DNA of 64,000 nucleotides, from positions 1 through 64,000 of the forward strand of contig CAZIBB010000001.1 in NCBI GenBank assembly GCA_964537075.1, written 5' to 3'. The notes below the pieces were generated by a model. It did no database searches and had not been told where the DNA came from. It was given only the letters and a program-made list of their open reading frames with translations. The DNA comes from CAYTED01 sp964537075 (lineage in GTDB: Bacteria > Patescibacteriota > Minisyncoccia > Moranbacterales > UBA1568). Made by a program: the position numbers and the translations under genes. Below are positions 31,778 to 40,749 of this stretch, piece after piece (within the stretch, counting starts at the first letter, position 1; the number at the start of each line of letters is the position of its first letter).

Positions 31778-32794
31778 CTACAATCCATGTAGAGATTTAT
31801 TTCTCTTATGCTCTTCGAAATCGCGGGAGAAAACGGTTTCGCCCGTCTTCTGATCGGAAAGGAAATACCAAAAATCATTCGGGGTCGGAAAGAGGGCTGC
31901 CCGTAAGGCGACTATTCCGGGGTTATCGATCGGTCCCTTCGGCAATCCATTGTACACATAGGTATTATACGGGGAATCGGTCGCTATATCGACTCCCGAG
32001 TACTGAGCCTTATCGATTCCGAGCACATATCGTACCGTCGCATCGCTCTGAAGCGGCATAGCGACCGACAACCGTCGATAGAACAGATCGGCCACGAGCT
32101 TCCGATCTGACTCGCTCCGCACTTCGACTTCAAGAAGACTCGCCATCGTAACCACCTCAAATACCGTTTTTTTCTGATTCTTTGCCTCCATCCGAAGCGT
32201 TTCATCAAAGCGCCGATCGAAATTTTTTAGAAAAATTCCCACGATGTCGTCTGCGGATGCCTGCAAGGAAAATTCGTAGGTGTCAGGAAAGAGATATCCC
32301 TCAAGCGTACTCCCGAGAGGAAGATCATACAGCAAGGGACTGCTTTTTAAAAGGTCTTGGGTCGGCGAGCGCACCAGTTTCAAAAATTCTTCTCCAGGAA
32401 GATTACGCTCCGTAAGCCTGGATGCCATCTGTTTCGCCGTAAATCCCTCGGGAAAAGTGATTCTCTCCGATTGCGGCACCACATCGCCTTTCGTAAGTTT
32501 CGAAGCGATGCTCTCGAAAGATGCTTCCCGAGAAAAGGCATATTGACCGGCGACGAATTTCCCCCACTGTCCCGATTCCAGGAGGTAATAGAGGAACGTC
32601 ATCTCGGAAGAGATTACGCGAGCCGCCTTCAAATGCCTCGTGACATCCAATGTTCTCTCTCCGCGAAGGATGGAAAAAGATATTGTCTTTTCAGGGAGAG
32701 CATTGACGCGAGTGCTTTCATGCTTCACATATATGTGAAATGAAAAAAACAAAACCAACGCCATGATAAAAGTACTGCCGATTATTCTAACCAT
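31778..32794 (-). CDS. mltG: endolytic peptidoglycan transglycosylase MltG
   Basis: Membrane-anchored lytic transglycosylase that cuts nascent glycan strands. 338 residues: N-terminal anchor (IIGSTFIMALVLFFSFHIYV), LysM-like module, then the YceG domain with LEGYLFPDTYEF, MASLLEVEV containing the predicted catalytic Glu, LQSDATVRYVLG, and SPYNTYVYNGLPKGPIDNPG near the end. Near-complete family motif set. Start at 32794, 9 nt from the pcm stop upstream. Confidence 0.95.
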   Translation of the reverse strand: MVRIIGSTFIMALVLFFSFHIYVKHESTRVNALPEKTISFSILRGERTLDVTRHLKAARVISSEMTFLYYLLESGQWGKFVAGQYAFSREASFESIASKLTKGDVVPQSERITFPEGFTAKQMASRLTERNLPGEEFLKLVRSPTQDLLKSSPLLYDLPLGSTLEGYLFPDTYEFSLQASADDIVGIFLKNFDRRFDETLRMEAKNQKKTVFEVVTMASLLEVEVRSESDRKLVADLFYRRLSVAMPLQSDATVRYVLGIDKAQYSGVDIATDSPYNTYVYNGLPKGPIDNPGIVALRAALFPTPNDFWYFLSDQKTGETVFSRDFEEHKRNKSLHGL

Positions 32795-32802
32795 ATATTT
32801 TT

Positions 32803-33429
32803 TCAGAAAGTGGAATGTCTCACGAAAGGCACAAAATTAAATCCCGAAAATTCTTCTTTATAGAATTCGCTTTCGCTCCGTTTTTCAAAGTAACAGATGC
32901 TGTTATGAAGCGGAATGACGAGCTTTCCGCCTACTTTCAGCTGATCCTTCAGCACATCAGGAACATCGCTCGCCGTCGCCGAAACGAGAATACGATCATA
33001 CGGTGCCGCCTTCACATATCCTTCCGCGGCATTTCCGCTGATACATTCAACGCGACCATCCGAGAGATACCCATACTTCTCGATATTCACTTTCGCGATG
33101 GCGAAAAAATCGTCGATACGTTCTATCGTGATGACCTTCCCAGTCTTTCCAACAATACTGCCGAGGAGCGCGGCCGTCCATCCGGAACCCGTTCCGGCAT
33201 CAAGCACAGAGTGGCCTTTCTTCACATCGAGAAGTTCCAGCATGATAGCCGTCGTCCGAGGCGGGGTTACCGTCTGTCCGTGCCCGATCGGAAGCGGTAT
33301 CTCGGCCTCCGCCTGCTCCCGAAATTGCGGCGGCAAAAAATCCGCGCGGCTGACGGTATTCATCGCCTCAATAGCCTCATCCGAATGAAGATATCCGTGA
33401 TAGATGAGATCATTCACCAGTCGACTCAT
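32803..33429 (-). CDS. pcm: protein-L-isoaspartate O-methyltransferase
   Basis: Methylates L-isoaspartyl residues with S-adenosylmethionine to start repair of damaged proteins. 208 residues. The characteristic LPIGHGQTVTPPRTTAIMLE segment, SAM-binding motif SVLDAGTGSGWTAALL, ITIERIDDF, and YDRILVSATASDVPD are in family order. Start at 33429. 9-nt gap to mltG downstream suggests co-transcription. Confidence 0.95.
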   Translation of the reverse strand: MSRLVNDLIYHGYLHSDEAIEAMNTVSRADFLPPQFREQAEAEIPLPIGHGQTVTPPRTTAIMLELLDVKKGHSVLDAGTGSGWTAALLGSIVGKTGKVITIERIDDFFAIAKVNIEKYGYLSDGRVECISGNAAEGYVKAAPYDRILVSATASDVPDVLKDQLKVGGKLVIPLHNSICYFEKRSESEFYKEEFSGFNFVPFVRHSTF

Positions 33430-33465
33430 ATCATTTCTTTATAAGACGAATCGGGTACGGAAAAA

Positions 33466-33900
33466 TTACAATCCCATCACCTGAACCAATAAATCTCTCT
33501 TTCGACTTCCATCAAACTCGACCGCGAAGATATTCTGCCGACTTCCGAGAAACAGCTTCCCCTTTTCAACGGGGATGGTTTCGCTCGATCCCAAGAGAAA
33601 GGCTTTGCAATGAGAGTGTCCGTTTGAACGTCCATCGGACACGGAATCGCGCCTGATTTCGAACAGATCATGCGAATATTGCTCATCCACGGGAACCAGA
33701 CGATAGAGAATCCTCATGAAATCCTGAAGGAGCATCGGCTCATTGTGATTGATGATCACGGAAAGTGTGCTGTGCTGGGAATATACCAGCACCTGACCCT
33801 CACGGATTCCCGAACGATCGATCACCTCCTGCACCCTATCCGTCACATCGACGAATTCGATCTGCGTTTTGGTTTCAAAGGCGACGAGCTCTTTATACAT
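33466..33900 (-). CDS. YjbQ/UPF0047 family protein
   Basis: 145 residues. UPF0047 signature at the C-terminus: SNGHSHCKAFLLGSSETIPV, KGKLFLGSRQNIFAVEFDG, RKRDLLVQV. Some members have weak thiamine-phosphate synthase activity; the real function is open. Chosen start is MYKELVAFETKT (33900), 9 nt after an AGGAGG; an ATG two codons earlier is only 3 nt from the same Shine-Dalgarno. Confidence 0.93.
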   Translation of the reverse strand: MYKELVAFETKTQIEFVDVTDRVQEVIDRSGIREGQVLVYSQHSTLSVIINHNEPMLLQDFMRILYRLVPVDEQYSHDLFEIRRDSVSDGRSNGHSHCKAFLLGSSETIPVEKGKLFLGSRQNIFAVEFDGSRKRDLLVQVMGL

Positions 33901-33925
33901 TTTCATACCCCTCCTCTTCAAAAAA

Positions 33926-34237
33926 TTACAAAGCGGCAAGATCCGCCTTCAATGTGTCTTTCGATTGGGCGCCGACGAACTCCTTCACGATCGTGCCACC
34001 CTTGAACACTTTCATTGTCGGAATGGACATGATTCCGTACTTCGACGCGGTATCGGGATTGTCATCCACATTGAGCTTGCCTACCTTCATATTCGAGAGT
34101 TCGTCCGAAAGCTGATCCACGATCGGCCCCATCATCTGACAAGGACCACACCATGGCGCCCAAAAATCAACCAAGACCGGCTGTTCGCTCTGTATCACTT
34201 CCGCTTCAAAATTTGCATCGGTAAATTCTAATGCCAT
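33926..34237 (-). CDS. trxA: thioredoxin
   Basis: 103 residues from MALEFTDANFEAEVIQ at 34237. Redox motif FWAPWCGPCQMM (about residues 27-38) with both active cysteines, cis-Pro in SIPTMKVFKGG. Cytoplasmic disulfide reductase. The longer frame starting at 34300 has no support. Upstream spacer of 570 nt holds a structured repeat. Likely transcribed with yjbQ (25-nt gap). Confidence 0.95.
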   Translation of the reverse strand: MALEFTDANFEAEVIQSEQPVLVDFWAPWCGPCQMMGPIVDQLSDELSNMKVGKLNVDDNPDTASKYGIMSIPTMKVFKGGTIVKEFVGAQSKDTLKADLAAL

Positions 34238-34585
34238 ATAAATACCCTTACATATTATAAATTCATTATACTCCGTCTCGCAAAAAACCAAAAGGGACAC
34301 AGAGAATAACGATTGTTCCCCTCCGAAGGTGGGCAGGCGCTGTCTCAGCAGCGCGTCCGATGTTTTTTGGCTTTTCTTTTTATTTTTTTCTCTTCCTCTT
34401 TTTTCTTACCTGATCCCTCTCGAACACGCCCGACTCGCTTGTTGAACAGGAAGCTGTCCAGAGAGGAACTCTGTCACGCTCGACCGTTACCGACACACTC
34501 ATCGCGCATGTTACCAATTGGAATCAAAGGAATAAAAAAGAGGATGAGAAAACACTTTGTACATTTCTCCAGTATGATCCTTCGG
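34238..34585. other. spacer with A/T tracts, no convincing gene
   Basis: Between trxA and the family 2 element. On the minus strand a frame without a good start codes SLDSFLFNKRVGRVREGSG then a Lys/Glu/Arg-rich tail ending KKHRTRC and TGA (stop near 34354). An upstream in-frame TGA prevents an ATG start, so this may be a decayed small gene or chance. No promoter or terminator recognised. Confidence 0.35.
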
Positions 34586-34761
34586 GGCTCCGCGCGAAAA
34601 GAATCGCCAGAAATTCGTGACACCCAAAAGGATAGGTGCTCCAACTGGAGGAAGTGAAACGCCTTTGGAGCATCCATACGGCGTGTCACTGAATTTCTCG
34701 ATTCTTGTCGCAGGAGAGAGTTTCTTTGGCATACTTTTCTTTGCGGACAAAGAAAAGTATG
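34586..34761 (+). repeat. structured element family 2, copy 1
   Basis: 176 bp starting GGCTCCGCGCGAAAAGAATC and ending in a perfect hairpin (34730-34761; CATACTTTTCTTTG, loop CGGA, and its complement). Inner arms AGAAATTCGTGACAC and GTGTCACTGAATTTC enclose a CTCC-AACT-GGAG hairpin. Aligns end to end with 46447-46623 (opposite strand) at roughly 75-80 percent identity by eye. Confidence 0.85.
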
Positions 34762-34814
34762 GAGAAATATTTTAAATAATTAGTTTTGAAAAGCTCATTG
34801 CCCCAACAGAAAAT

Positions 34815-36662
34815 TTAATTCTCTCCTCTCCGCAGAATGGCGAGGAATGCTTCGCTCGGGATAGAGACCTTACCCACGTCCTTCATACGCTTCTTTCCCC
34901 GTTTCTGTTTTTCCAAGAGTTTTTTCTTCCGGGAAAAATCACCGCCGTAGAGACCGCCCGTCACATCCTTGCGAAAGGCCGATATCGTCTCCCGTGCAAT
35001 CACCTTGCTTCCGATTGCCGCCTGAATGGCCACGGAAAAACTCTGACGCGGGATAACTTTTTTCAATTTTTCAACTGTTACCTTTCCCTCTTCATAGGCA
35101 TTCCGCTTCGGCACCATCCGAGAGAATGCGTCTATCAGATCCCCAGCCACCATAATATCAAGCCTCACGACATCCGACTCCCGATATCCGATCGGCTCAT
35201 AATTCATCGAACCATATCCCGACGTGGCACTTTTCAGATCATCATGGAAATCCACGATCACATCCATGAGCGGCGCATCAAAAGAGAGCAGCGCCCGACC
35301 CTGGTCGAGATATTCCGTATTCTTATATTCCGCCCGGATCTTCCCCATGAGATTCATCACATTCCCCATATATTCCGACGGAGCGATGATGGAAAGATCG
35401 ACATACGGCTCGAATATCCTCTCAATTCCGGCCGGATCAGGCATCTCCGAAGGCGAATACATCAGAACTCTCTCCGACGAACCGCGCAATTCCAATTCAT
35501 AGACGACTGATGGTGTCGTGATCGTCGGCTCCATGCCGAATTCCCGACGGAGACGCTCCTGGATGATCTCCAGATGGAGCAGTCCGAGAAAACCGCAGCG
35601 GAATCCGCGACCAAGGGCCTGATTCGATTCCGGCTCAAAGGTAAATGCTGCGTCATTGAGTTTCAATTTCCCCAAGGCATCACGCGTCGCACCGTATTCA
35701 TCACCATCGAGCGGATAAAAACTCGCATAGACGACCGGCTTGATTTCCCGATACCCCGGAAGCGACTGCACATCGAATACCTCATGCTCCTTGGGCTCGA
35801 TCGTGATGGTGTCGCCCACGCGGCATTCGGACACGTCCTTCAATCCCGTCGCGATATATCCGATATCCCCCGCGATGAGTTCTGGCATCGTCACGAGCTG
35901 CGGGGAAAAAATACCGACTTCGACGGCGCTGCTTACAATACCCGTACCGAGCATATAGAGTTTCGTGTCCCGCTTCACCATGCCATCCACGACGCGAACA
36001 TACGCAACCACGCCTTTATACGAATCGTACACCGAGTCGAAAATGAGAGCGCGCAATCGTCCCTCCCGATTCCCTCGTGGCGATGGAGTTCGTTCGATCA
36101 CGCGCTCTAAAACTTCCTTGACTCCGATACCCGTCTTGCCAGATGCCTCAAGAATGTCCTCTTCTTTGCATCCGAGAATATGCACAATTTCTTTTTTTGT
36201 TTTTTCCACCTGCGCGTTCGGAAGATCAATCTTATTCACTACCGGAATAATTTCCAAACTCTGCTCGATTGCGAGGTAAAGATTCGCCAAAGTCTGCGCT
36301 TGCACTCCCTTGGTCGCATCCACGAGAAGAATCGCTCCCTCCACTGCTGCGAGCGACCGCGATACTTCATAATGAAAATCCACATGCCCCGGAGTGTCGA
36401 TTAGATTGAGCTCAAATTCTTTCTCTACCCTCTCACCTCTCTCCACTCCACTCTGTATCGCATAGCGATACTTCATCTTCACCGGCTGAAGCTTGATGGT
36501 GATTCCTCGCTCCCGCTCCAGATCCATCTGATCAAGCAATTGCTCCTTCATTTTCCGATCCTCCACCGTATGGGTAAGTTGAATTAACCGATCGGCCAAA
36601 GTGCTTTTACCATGATCAATATGGGCAATGATGCAGAAATTTCGAATGTTTTCTTGATTCAT
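34815..36662 (-). CDS. lepA: elongation factor 4 (LepA)
   Basis: Translational GTPase that back-translocates or rescues ribosomes. 615 residues. G1 AHIDHGKSTLADRL (about 12-25), G3 DTPGHVDFHYEV, G4 NKIDLPNA, LepA-specific LEASGKTGIGVKEVL and the C-terminal domain with GSKVIARETISAFRKDVTGG and KGKKRMKDVGKVSIPSEAFL-type end (LepA signature). Full length. Start at 36662. Confidence 0.97.
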   Translation of the reverse strand: MNQENIRNFCIIAHIDHGKSTLADRLIQLTHTVEDRKMKEQLLDQMDLERERGITIKLQPVKMKYRYAIQSGVERGERVEKEFELNLIDTPGHVDFHYEVSRSLAAVEGAILLVDATKGVQAQTLANLYLAIEQSLEIIPVVNKIDLPNAQVEKTKKEIVHILGCKEEDILEASGKTGIGVKEVLERVIERTPSPRGNREGRLRALIFDSVYDSYKGVVAYVRVVDGMVKRDTKLYMLGTGIVSSAVEVGIFSPQLVTMPELIAGDIGYIATGLKDVSECRVGDTITIEPKEHEVFDVQSLPGYREIKPVVYASFYPLDGDEYGATRDALGKLKLNDAAFTFEPESNQALGRGFRCGFLGLLHLEIIQERLRREFGMEPTITTPSVVYELELRGSSERVLMYSPSEMPDPAGIERIFEPYVDLSIIAPSEYMGNVMNLMGKIRAEYKNTEYLDQGRALLSFDAPLMDVIVDFHDDLKSATSGYGSMNYEPIGYRESDVVRLDIMVAGDLIDAFSRMVPKRNAYEEGKVTVEKLKKVIPRQSFSVAIQAAIGSKVIARETISAFRKDVTGGLYGGDFSRKKKLLEKQKRGKKRMKDVGKVSIPSEAFLAILRRGEN

Positions 36663-36750
36663 ATAACCCCTAGACTACTGGAAAAATCGCTTTCAGGCAA
36701 GAAAATGCTGGGAGAAAATATTATTCACAAAAAAATATGAGAGGTGTGCC

Positions 36751-38421
36751 TTATGCCTCATTTCCTCCGTGTGTCACATTGGACTCGGCAGTGGCGATGG
36801 AACCCGGCTCCTGACGGAGCACCTTGTACCAGATAAACTCTTTTATTTCCCGAAGCTCTTCCACATGGAGCAGTGTGGCGACGATGACAAAGACCACCCC
36901 TCCCGTGCCGAGCCCGATGCTTAATTGCGTGAGCACCTCTACGAAAGTATCAAGATCATATTCCGTCGGATTGACGAAACCAAACACATACTTCGAAAGC
37001 TGCGCCGCCACTCCGGCGACAAACGATGCCAAAACGATTTTCAGTGTCGGGAGAAAAAATGGGGCATCGCGCCACAGAGAAAAACGCCGACGCAAAAATA
37101 CATACAGCAAAGCACCATTGATAATTGTCCCGATGGAGAACGCCATCGCCATACCCTGCACGCCATATATCGGAATAAGAAGCGGGAGCAGGACGATATG
37201 TATCACCTCGCTCACGAGGGCGATCAGAAGCGGAGTCCGTGTATCCTGCAGGGCAAAAAAGGCGCGCGCAAACAGCGGTATCAAACTTTGCGCAAAGAGC
37301 GAGAAGGCAAGAAACTTCATCGTTTCGAAGGTGATGATAGTGTCATTCCAATCAAAGTGTCCCGAACCGAGAATAACGCGGACGAGTTGCGCTCGAAAAA
37401 TAATGAAGAGTATGCTTGCTGGAACAACAAAAAAAAGAATTCTTCGCGTCGTCTTGGCAAGCATATCAAGAAATGCCTGATTATCACTCTTCGCCATGCA
37501 TGCAGCGAGTGCGGGAAAAGCAGCAAGTGCGAAAGAAACCCCAAAGAGTCCGAGGAGGACACCCTGTATATTATTTGCGAGCATCAATACGGCGATACTT
37601 CCTGAAGCAAGTGTCGAGGCGAACAGCGTCACCACGATCAAACTCACTTGATTCACTCCCATAGCGAGTGACCGAGGAATCATCAGCCGCAAAACACGAC
37701 GCATATCCTGGTTGTACCATAATTCCCGAAGAGAAAATGCGTACTGAAATCCTGAACGGCGAAATGCCGGGTACTGAACGAGAATATGGAGGAACGCTCC
37801 AAAAACGACGCCCCATGCCAAGCCCGATACGCCCAAAGTCGGAACGAGACAGACGATACCGAAAATAATTCCCAGATTATAGAAAATGGGAGCGAGAGAA
37901 TACGCGATAAATTTTCGAAAAGACACCAAGACACCGCCTATGACCGCGGAGATCGATAAGAGTATCGGGGAAAGAAGCATGATACGCATAAGGAGCTCCG
38001 TTTCCGCCAATTTTTCCCCAGCGAATCCGGGAGCGAGAAATCCCACAATACCCTGTGAAAAAAGAAAAGCAGCTCCGGAAAGAATGCCGAGCGCGATGAC
38101 AAACCACTGCAATACCGCCGAAGCGAGTTTCCATGCTTCAGTTTCTTTTTTCGACTCCACAAGCTCGGTGAATACCGGAATGAACGCCGCCGACAAGGCT
38201 CCGAGTACAAGCAAACTATAAAGAAAATCAGGAATACGAAATGCGGCATAATACGCATCCAAAGTATCTCCCGCACCGAATTGCGAAGCGAGCAATCGAT
38301 CCCGAAGCAGACCAAGCAGCCGGCTGGCGATACCGGAGATCGCAATAACAAGAGCCGCAATCGAGACGCTATCAAGTGGCTTCTCTGACCACCAAAAAAA
38401 TTTTCTGAAAAATATGTGCAT
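36751..38421 (-). CDS. murJ: lipid II flippase MurJ (MviN)
   Basis: Moves the peptidoglycan precursor lipid II across the membrane. 556 residues, about 13-14 membrane segments. MVF signature: SGIASRLLGLLRDRLLASQFG near the N-terminus, DAYYAAFRIPDFLYSLLVLG, GALSAAFIPVF, then a second half with MIPRSLAMGVNQ and RAFFALQDTRTP. Start at 38421 is 5 nt downstream of the DUF4012 stop. Part of the cell-envelope block. Confidence 0.95.
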   Translation of the reverse strand: MHIFFRKFFWWSEKPLDSVSIAALVIAISGIASRLLGLLRDRLLASQFGAGDTLDAYYAAFRIPDFLYSLLVLGALSAAFIPVFTELVESKKETEAWKLASAVLQWFVIALGILSGAAFLFSQGIVGFLAPGFAGEKLAETELLMRIMLLSPILLSISAVIGGVLVSFRKFIAYSLAPIFYNLGIIFGIVCLVPTLGVSGLAWGVVFGAFLHILVQYPAFRRSGFQYAFSLRELWYNQDMRRVLRLMIPRSLAMGVNQVSLIVVTLFASTLASGSIAVLMLANNIQGVLLGLFGVSFALAAFPALAACMAKSDNQAFLDMLAKTTRRILFFVVPASILFIIFRAQLVRVILGSGHFDWNDTIITFETMKFLAFSLFAQSLIPLFARAFFALQDTRTPLLIALVSEVIHIVLLPLLIPIYGVQGMAMAFSIGTIINGALLYVFLRRRFSLWRDAPFFLPTLKIVLASFVAGVAAQLSKYVFGFVNPTEYDLDTFVEVLTQLSIGLGTGGVVFVIVATLLHVEELREIKEFIWYKVLRQEPGSIATAESNVTHGGNEA

Positions 38422-38426
38422 AAAGT

Positions 38427-40706
38427 CTATTCATTTTCACTTGAGATTATATTCCATGCAGCCCCGAGAAAAATATTGTTCTGCAATGTCGATTCGAACG
38501 AAAGTGTCGTATTTTTTTTCTGGTATTCACCCGTTTGCCACTGAAGCTGAAAGAGAGATGGAAAATCAATCACACTCTTTATATCGCTCAATACTCCTGG
38601 TTGTTTCTGAAACAGCACCGAATAGGAAGCATAGTCCGCCGCCGTCACACGAAACGGTAAGCGGTAACGATATTCTACCACTACAGACTCCCCCGGACTC
38701 ACATACACCCAGTTTCCGAAAGACGTCTTTCCAAGCTCATCATTGATCCGCGTCCCGCTTTTTTCATCAATTACTATCGATTGTTCTTCCTTCATGATAT
38801 CCGGATCAGAAGTAAATCCGAGCGAGTGATAATCAACCGGAGGAAGCATGGTTTCCCGCGTCTGTCCTTTCACGGAGAGAAGCTCCGACCCGCGAGGAAC
38901 ATATATTCGCATATAATCGGCATTCACCTTATTCCACCATTCATATGGCATCTGTCCACCATCATGACGGCGCGTAATCCGCACCGTGTCTATGACTGAT
39001 CCGTCATCACGAATATCCGCAACATGACTGATGGATTCCCTCACCACCGCGTCCGTCTTATATCCGTTGATATTCGTATTAATGACAGCAAGGTAATCGA
39101 GCGGAGTCTCTTCCATCTGACCAGACCAACCCAGCGCAGTGATATTCTTCTCTACCTCCGGCTCTCTCGCATACAGGAGGACATTCTTCTTATTGAGGTT
39201 CTCGGTCAACACTTCGAAAACCAAAAAGAGTTTTTTCGGATCCTTGGTGGCGAATACTTTCTCGAGCAGTATCGGTGCCAAATCGGAGAGTATCTTCTTT
39301 GGCTGATTCTCCTCCCGATCATACTTTACCTCGACCTCTTCCTGGACGGCTTCGACGAAATTATCCCGATGGAGCGTCACGCCATATTCTCTCATCTCTA
39401 TCGGCCCGAAAATTCCCACCAGATCCCGGATGATGTCGGGCGTGAGAGCGATAACTCCATCAACCGTCGGTCCGCCGGTCTTCTCATAAAAATACATCGC
39501 TTTCAGAGCGGAAGTAGGAAAGTCCGGCGACCAATTGGAATCATGGAGACTCCAAGAGACGCTCACCTTCTGAATCGGTGCCGGCGGGATAATCTTTTCT
39601 TTAAGCTGACCGTCCGGATTGAAGATACCGTCCACGAAAAATTTCCGCACCTTGCCATCCTTCATGTCGATAATCCCGTAACTCCCGATAAACCCGCCCG
39701 TCGGCCGTATTTCATGATTATTCTGAAAGAGAAACAGATATTTTCTCGGGCCATTGCCACCAAGCACGTCTTCCAGAAGCGATCGCTTCTTCAGGAACGA
39801 TCGTGCGGCGGCGATGGAAATCGGCAGGGTTCTTTTCGCCTTCTCGAATGCTTCCCTCTTGTCCAGGGGAATATCATCGAGAGATACCTTTTCCAAGGAT
39901 CTTTCCGCGGCCTCAAGTTCCGGCAACGCCTGTTCTATGGGTTGTCCACTTTTCTCGAGCAAATCGATGAATGAAAAATCCTTCTGAAGCAGCGGGTTGC
40001 TGATATTCGAAACCGAGAGGAGAGTATTATTCAGGAGATACCCTGCGCGCGAGATATGTCGACCGGCTTCTATGATATTTTTTCCCGATGCGGCTTGAGA
40101 AAGGAATGGTATGAAGCGGAACGTATCGACTGCGCCGAGTTGCCATATACCGAGATGCTCCCATGCAAAAGAAAATGACTGGTACGCGGATTCGAAATTC
40201 TGTCCTGATACGGATACATCTCCTTTCTCAAGCGATGCCACCGCCATCGAAAGATTTCGATATCCCGCTTCGCTCTCCCCGAGTACCAACCCTTTCATGG
40301 TAAATAACTCCTTTCCTGTCACCACCAAAGCAAGGAGAAACAATCCCCCTCCAAGCCACTTCATCGGAGAAGTGATACGAGAGATTTTTTTTCCGATATG
40401 CTCCTGCTCGCGTTCCAGTGGAGCATCGGTGGAAGAAAAGCCCGCATCAATCCTGGAAAAAGAATGATATGCTCCACCATCATGATTCAAGAAAGAACCC
40501 TCACCGTAGTTTTCCGTACCGAAAAACTTCTCCGCATCGCCTTCCTCCGCTGACAAGGGAGATGATCCTCCTTGTGATACGGTCTTCGCCGCCGTTCGGC
40601 CGGTCGATCGTCGCATTTTTTCCACGCGATCCCAATCAACAACACCCGACTGTTTCATCGGACGGATATCGAACATTTCTGGAAGAATATGTTTTGTCTC
40701 TTTCAT
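38427..40706 (-). CDS. DUF4012 membrane-anchored protein
   Basis: About 759 residues from ATG at 40706 (MKETKHILPEMFDIRP); a TTG ten codons upstream is possible. Disordered basic N-terminus, one membrane segment (WLGGGLFLLALVVTGKEL), then a large extracytoplasmic domain with the DUF4012 core YLFLFQNNHEIRPTGGFIGS and GVIALTPDIIRDLVG. DUF4012 proteins are related in fold to LytR-CpsA-Psr-type surface enzymes only loosely; function unknown. It sits between murJ and a glycosyltransferase gene, consistent with a surface polymer role. Confidence 0.9.
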   Translation of the reverse strand: MKETKHILPEMFDIRPMKQSGVVDWDRVEKMRRSTGRTAAKTVSQGGSSPLSAEEGDAEKFFGTENYGEGSFLNHDGGAYHSFSRIDAGFSSTDAPLEREQEHIGKKISRITSPMKWLGGGLFLLALVVTGKELFTMKGLVLGESEAGYRNLSMAVASLEKGDVSVSGQNFESAYQSFSFAWEHLGIWQLGAVDTFRFIPFLSQAASGKNIIEAGRHISRAGYLLNNTLLSVSNISNPLLQKDFSFIDLLEKSGQPIEQALPELEAAERSLEKVSLDDIPLDKREAFEKAKRTLPISIAAARSFLKKRSLLEDVLGGNGPRKYLFLFQNNHEIRPTGGFIGSYGIIDMKDGKVRKFFVDGIFNPDGQLKEKIIPPAPIQKVSVSWSLHDSNWSPDFPTSALKAMYFYEKTGGPTVDGVIALTPDIIRDLVGIFGPIEMREYGVTLHRDNFVEAVQEEVEVKYDREENQPKKILSDLAPILLEKVFATKDPKKLFLVFEVLTENLNKKNVLLYAREPEVEKNITALGWSGQMEETPLDYLAVINTNINGYKTDAVVRESISHVADIRDDGSVIDTVRITRRHDGGQMPYEWWNKVNADYMRIYVPRGSELLSVKGQTRETMLPPVDYHSLGFTSDPDIMKEEQSIVIDEKSGTRINDELGKTSFGNWVYVSPGESVVVEYRYRLPFRVTAADYASYSVLFQKQPGVLSDIKSVIDFPSLFQLQWQTGEYQKKNTTLSFESTLQNNIFLGAAWNIISSENE

Positions 40707-40749
40707 TGTATCTTGTATAATATTCTCTTTTTTCAATAGACCTGCTGCT

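Noticed and set aside
34300..34500. UGA read as an amino acid joining MRDECVGNGRA to a Lys-rich tail
   Set aside because: Several well-conserved genes here end in UGA at the expected place (sua5, xthA, ftsI), so UGA recoding is unlikely.
34313..34657. 114-residue plus-strand ORF in the trxA-lepA gap
   Set aside because: It overlaps the structured repeat of family 2, has no ribosome-binding site and an odd composition (long Phe/Ser tract from a poly-T region).
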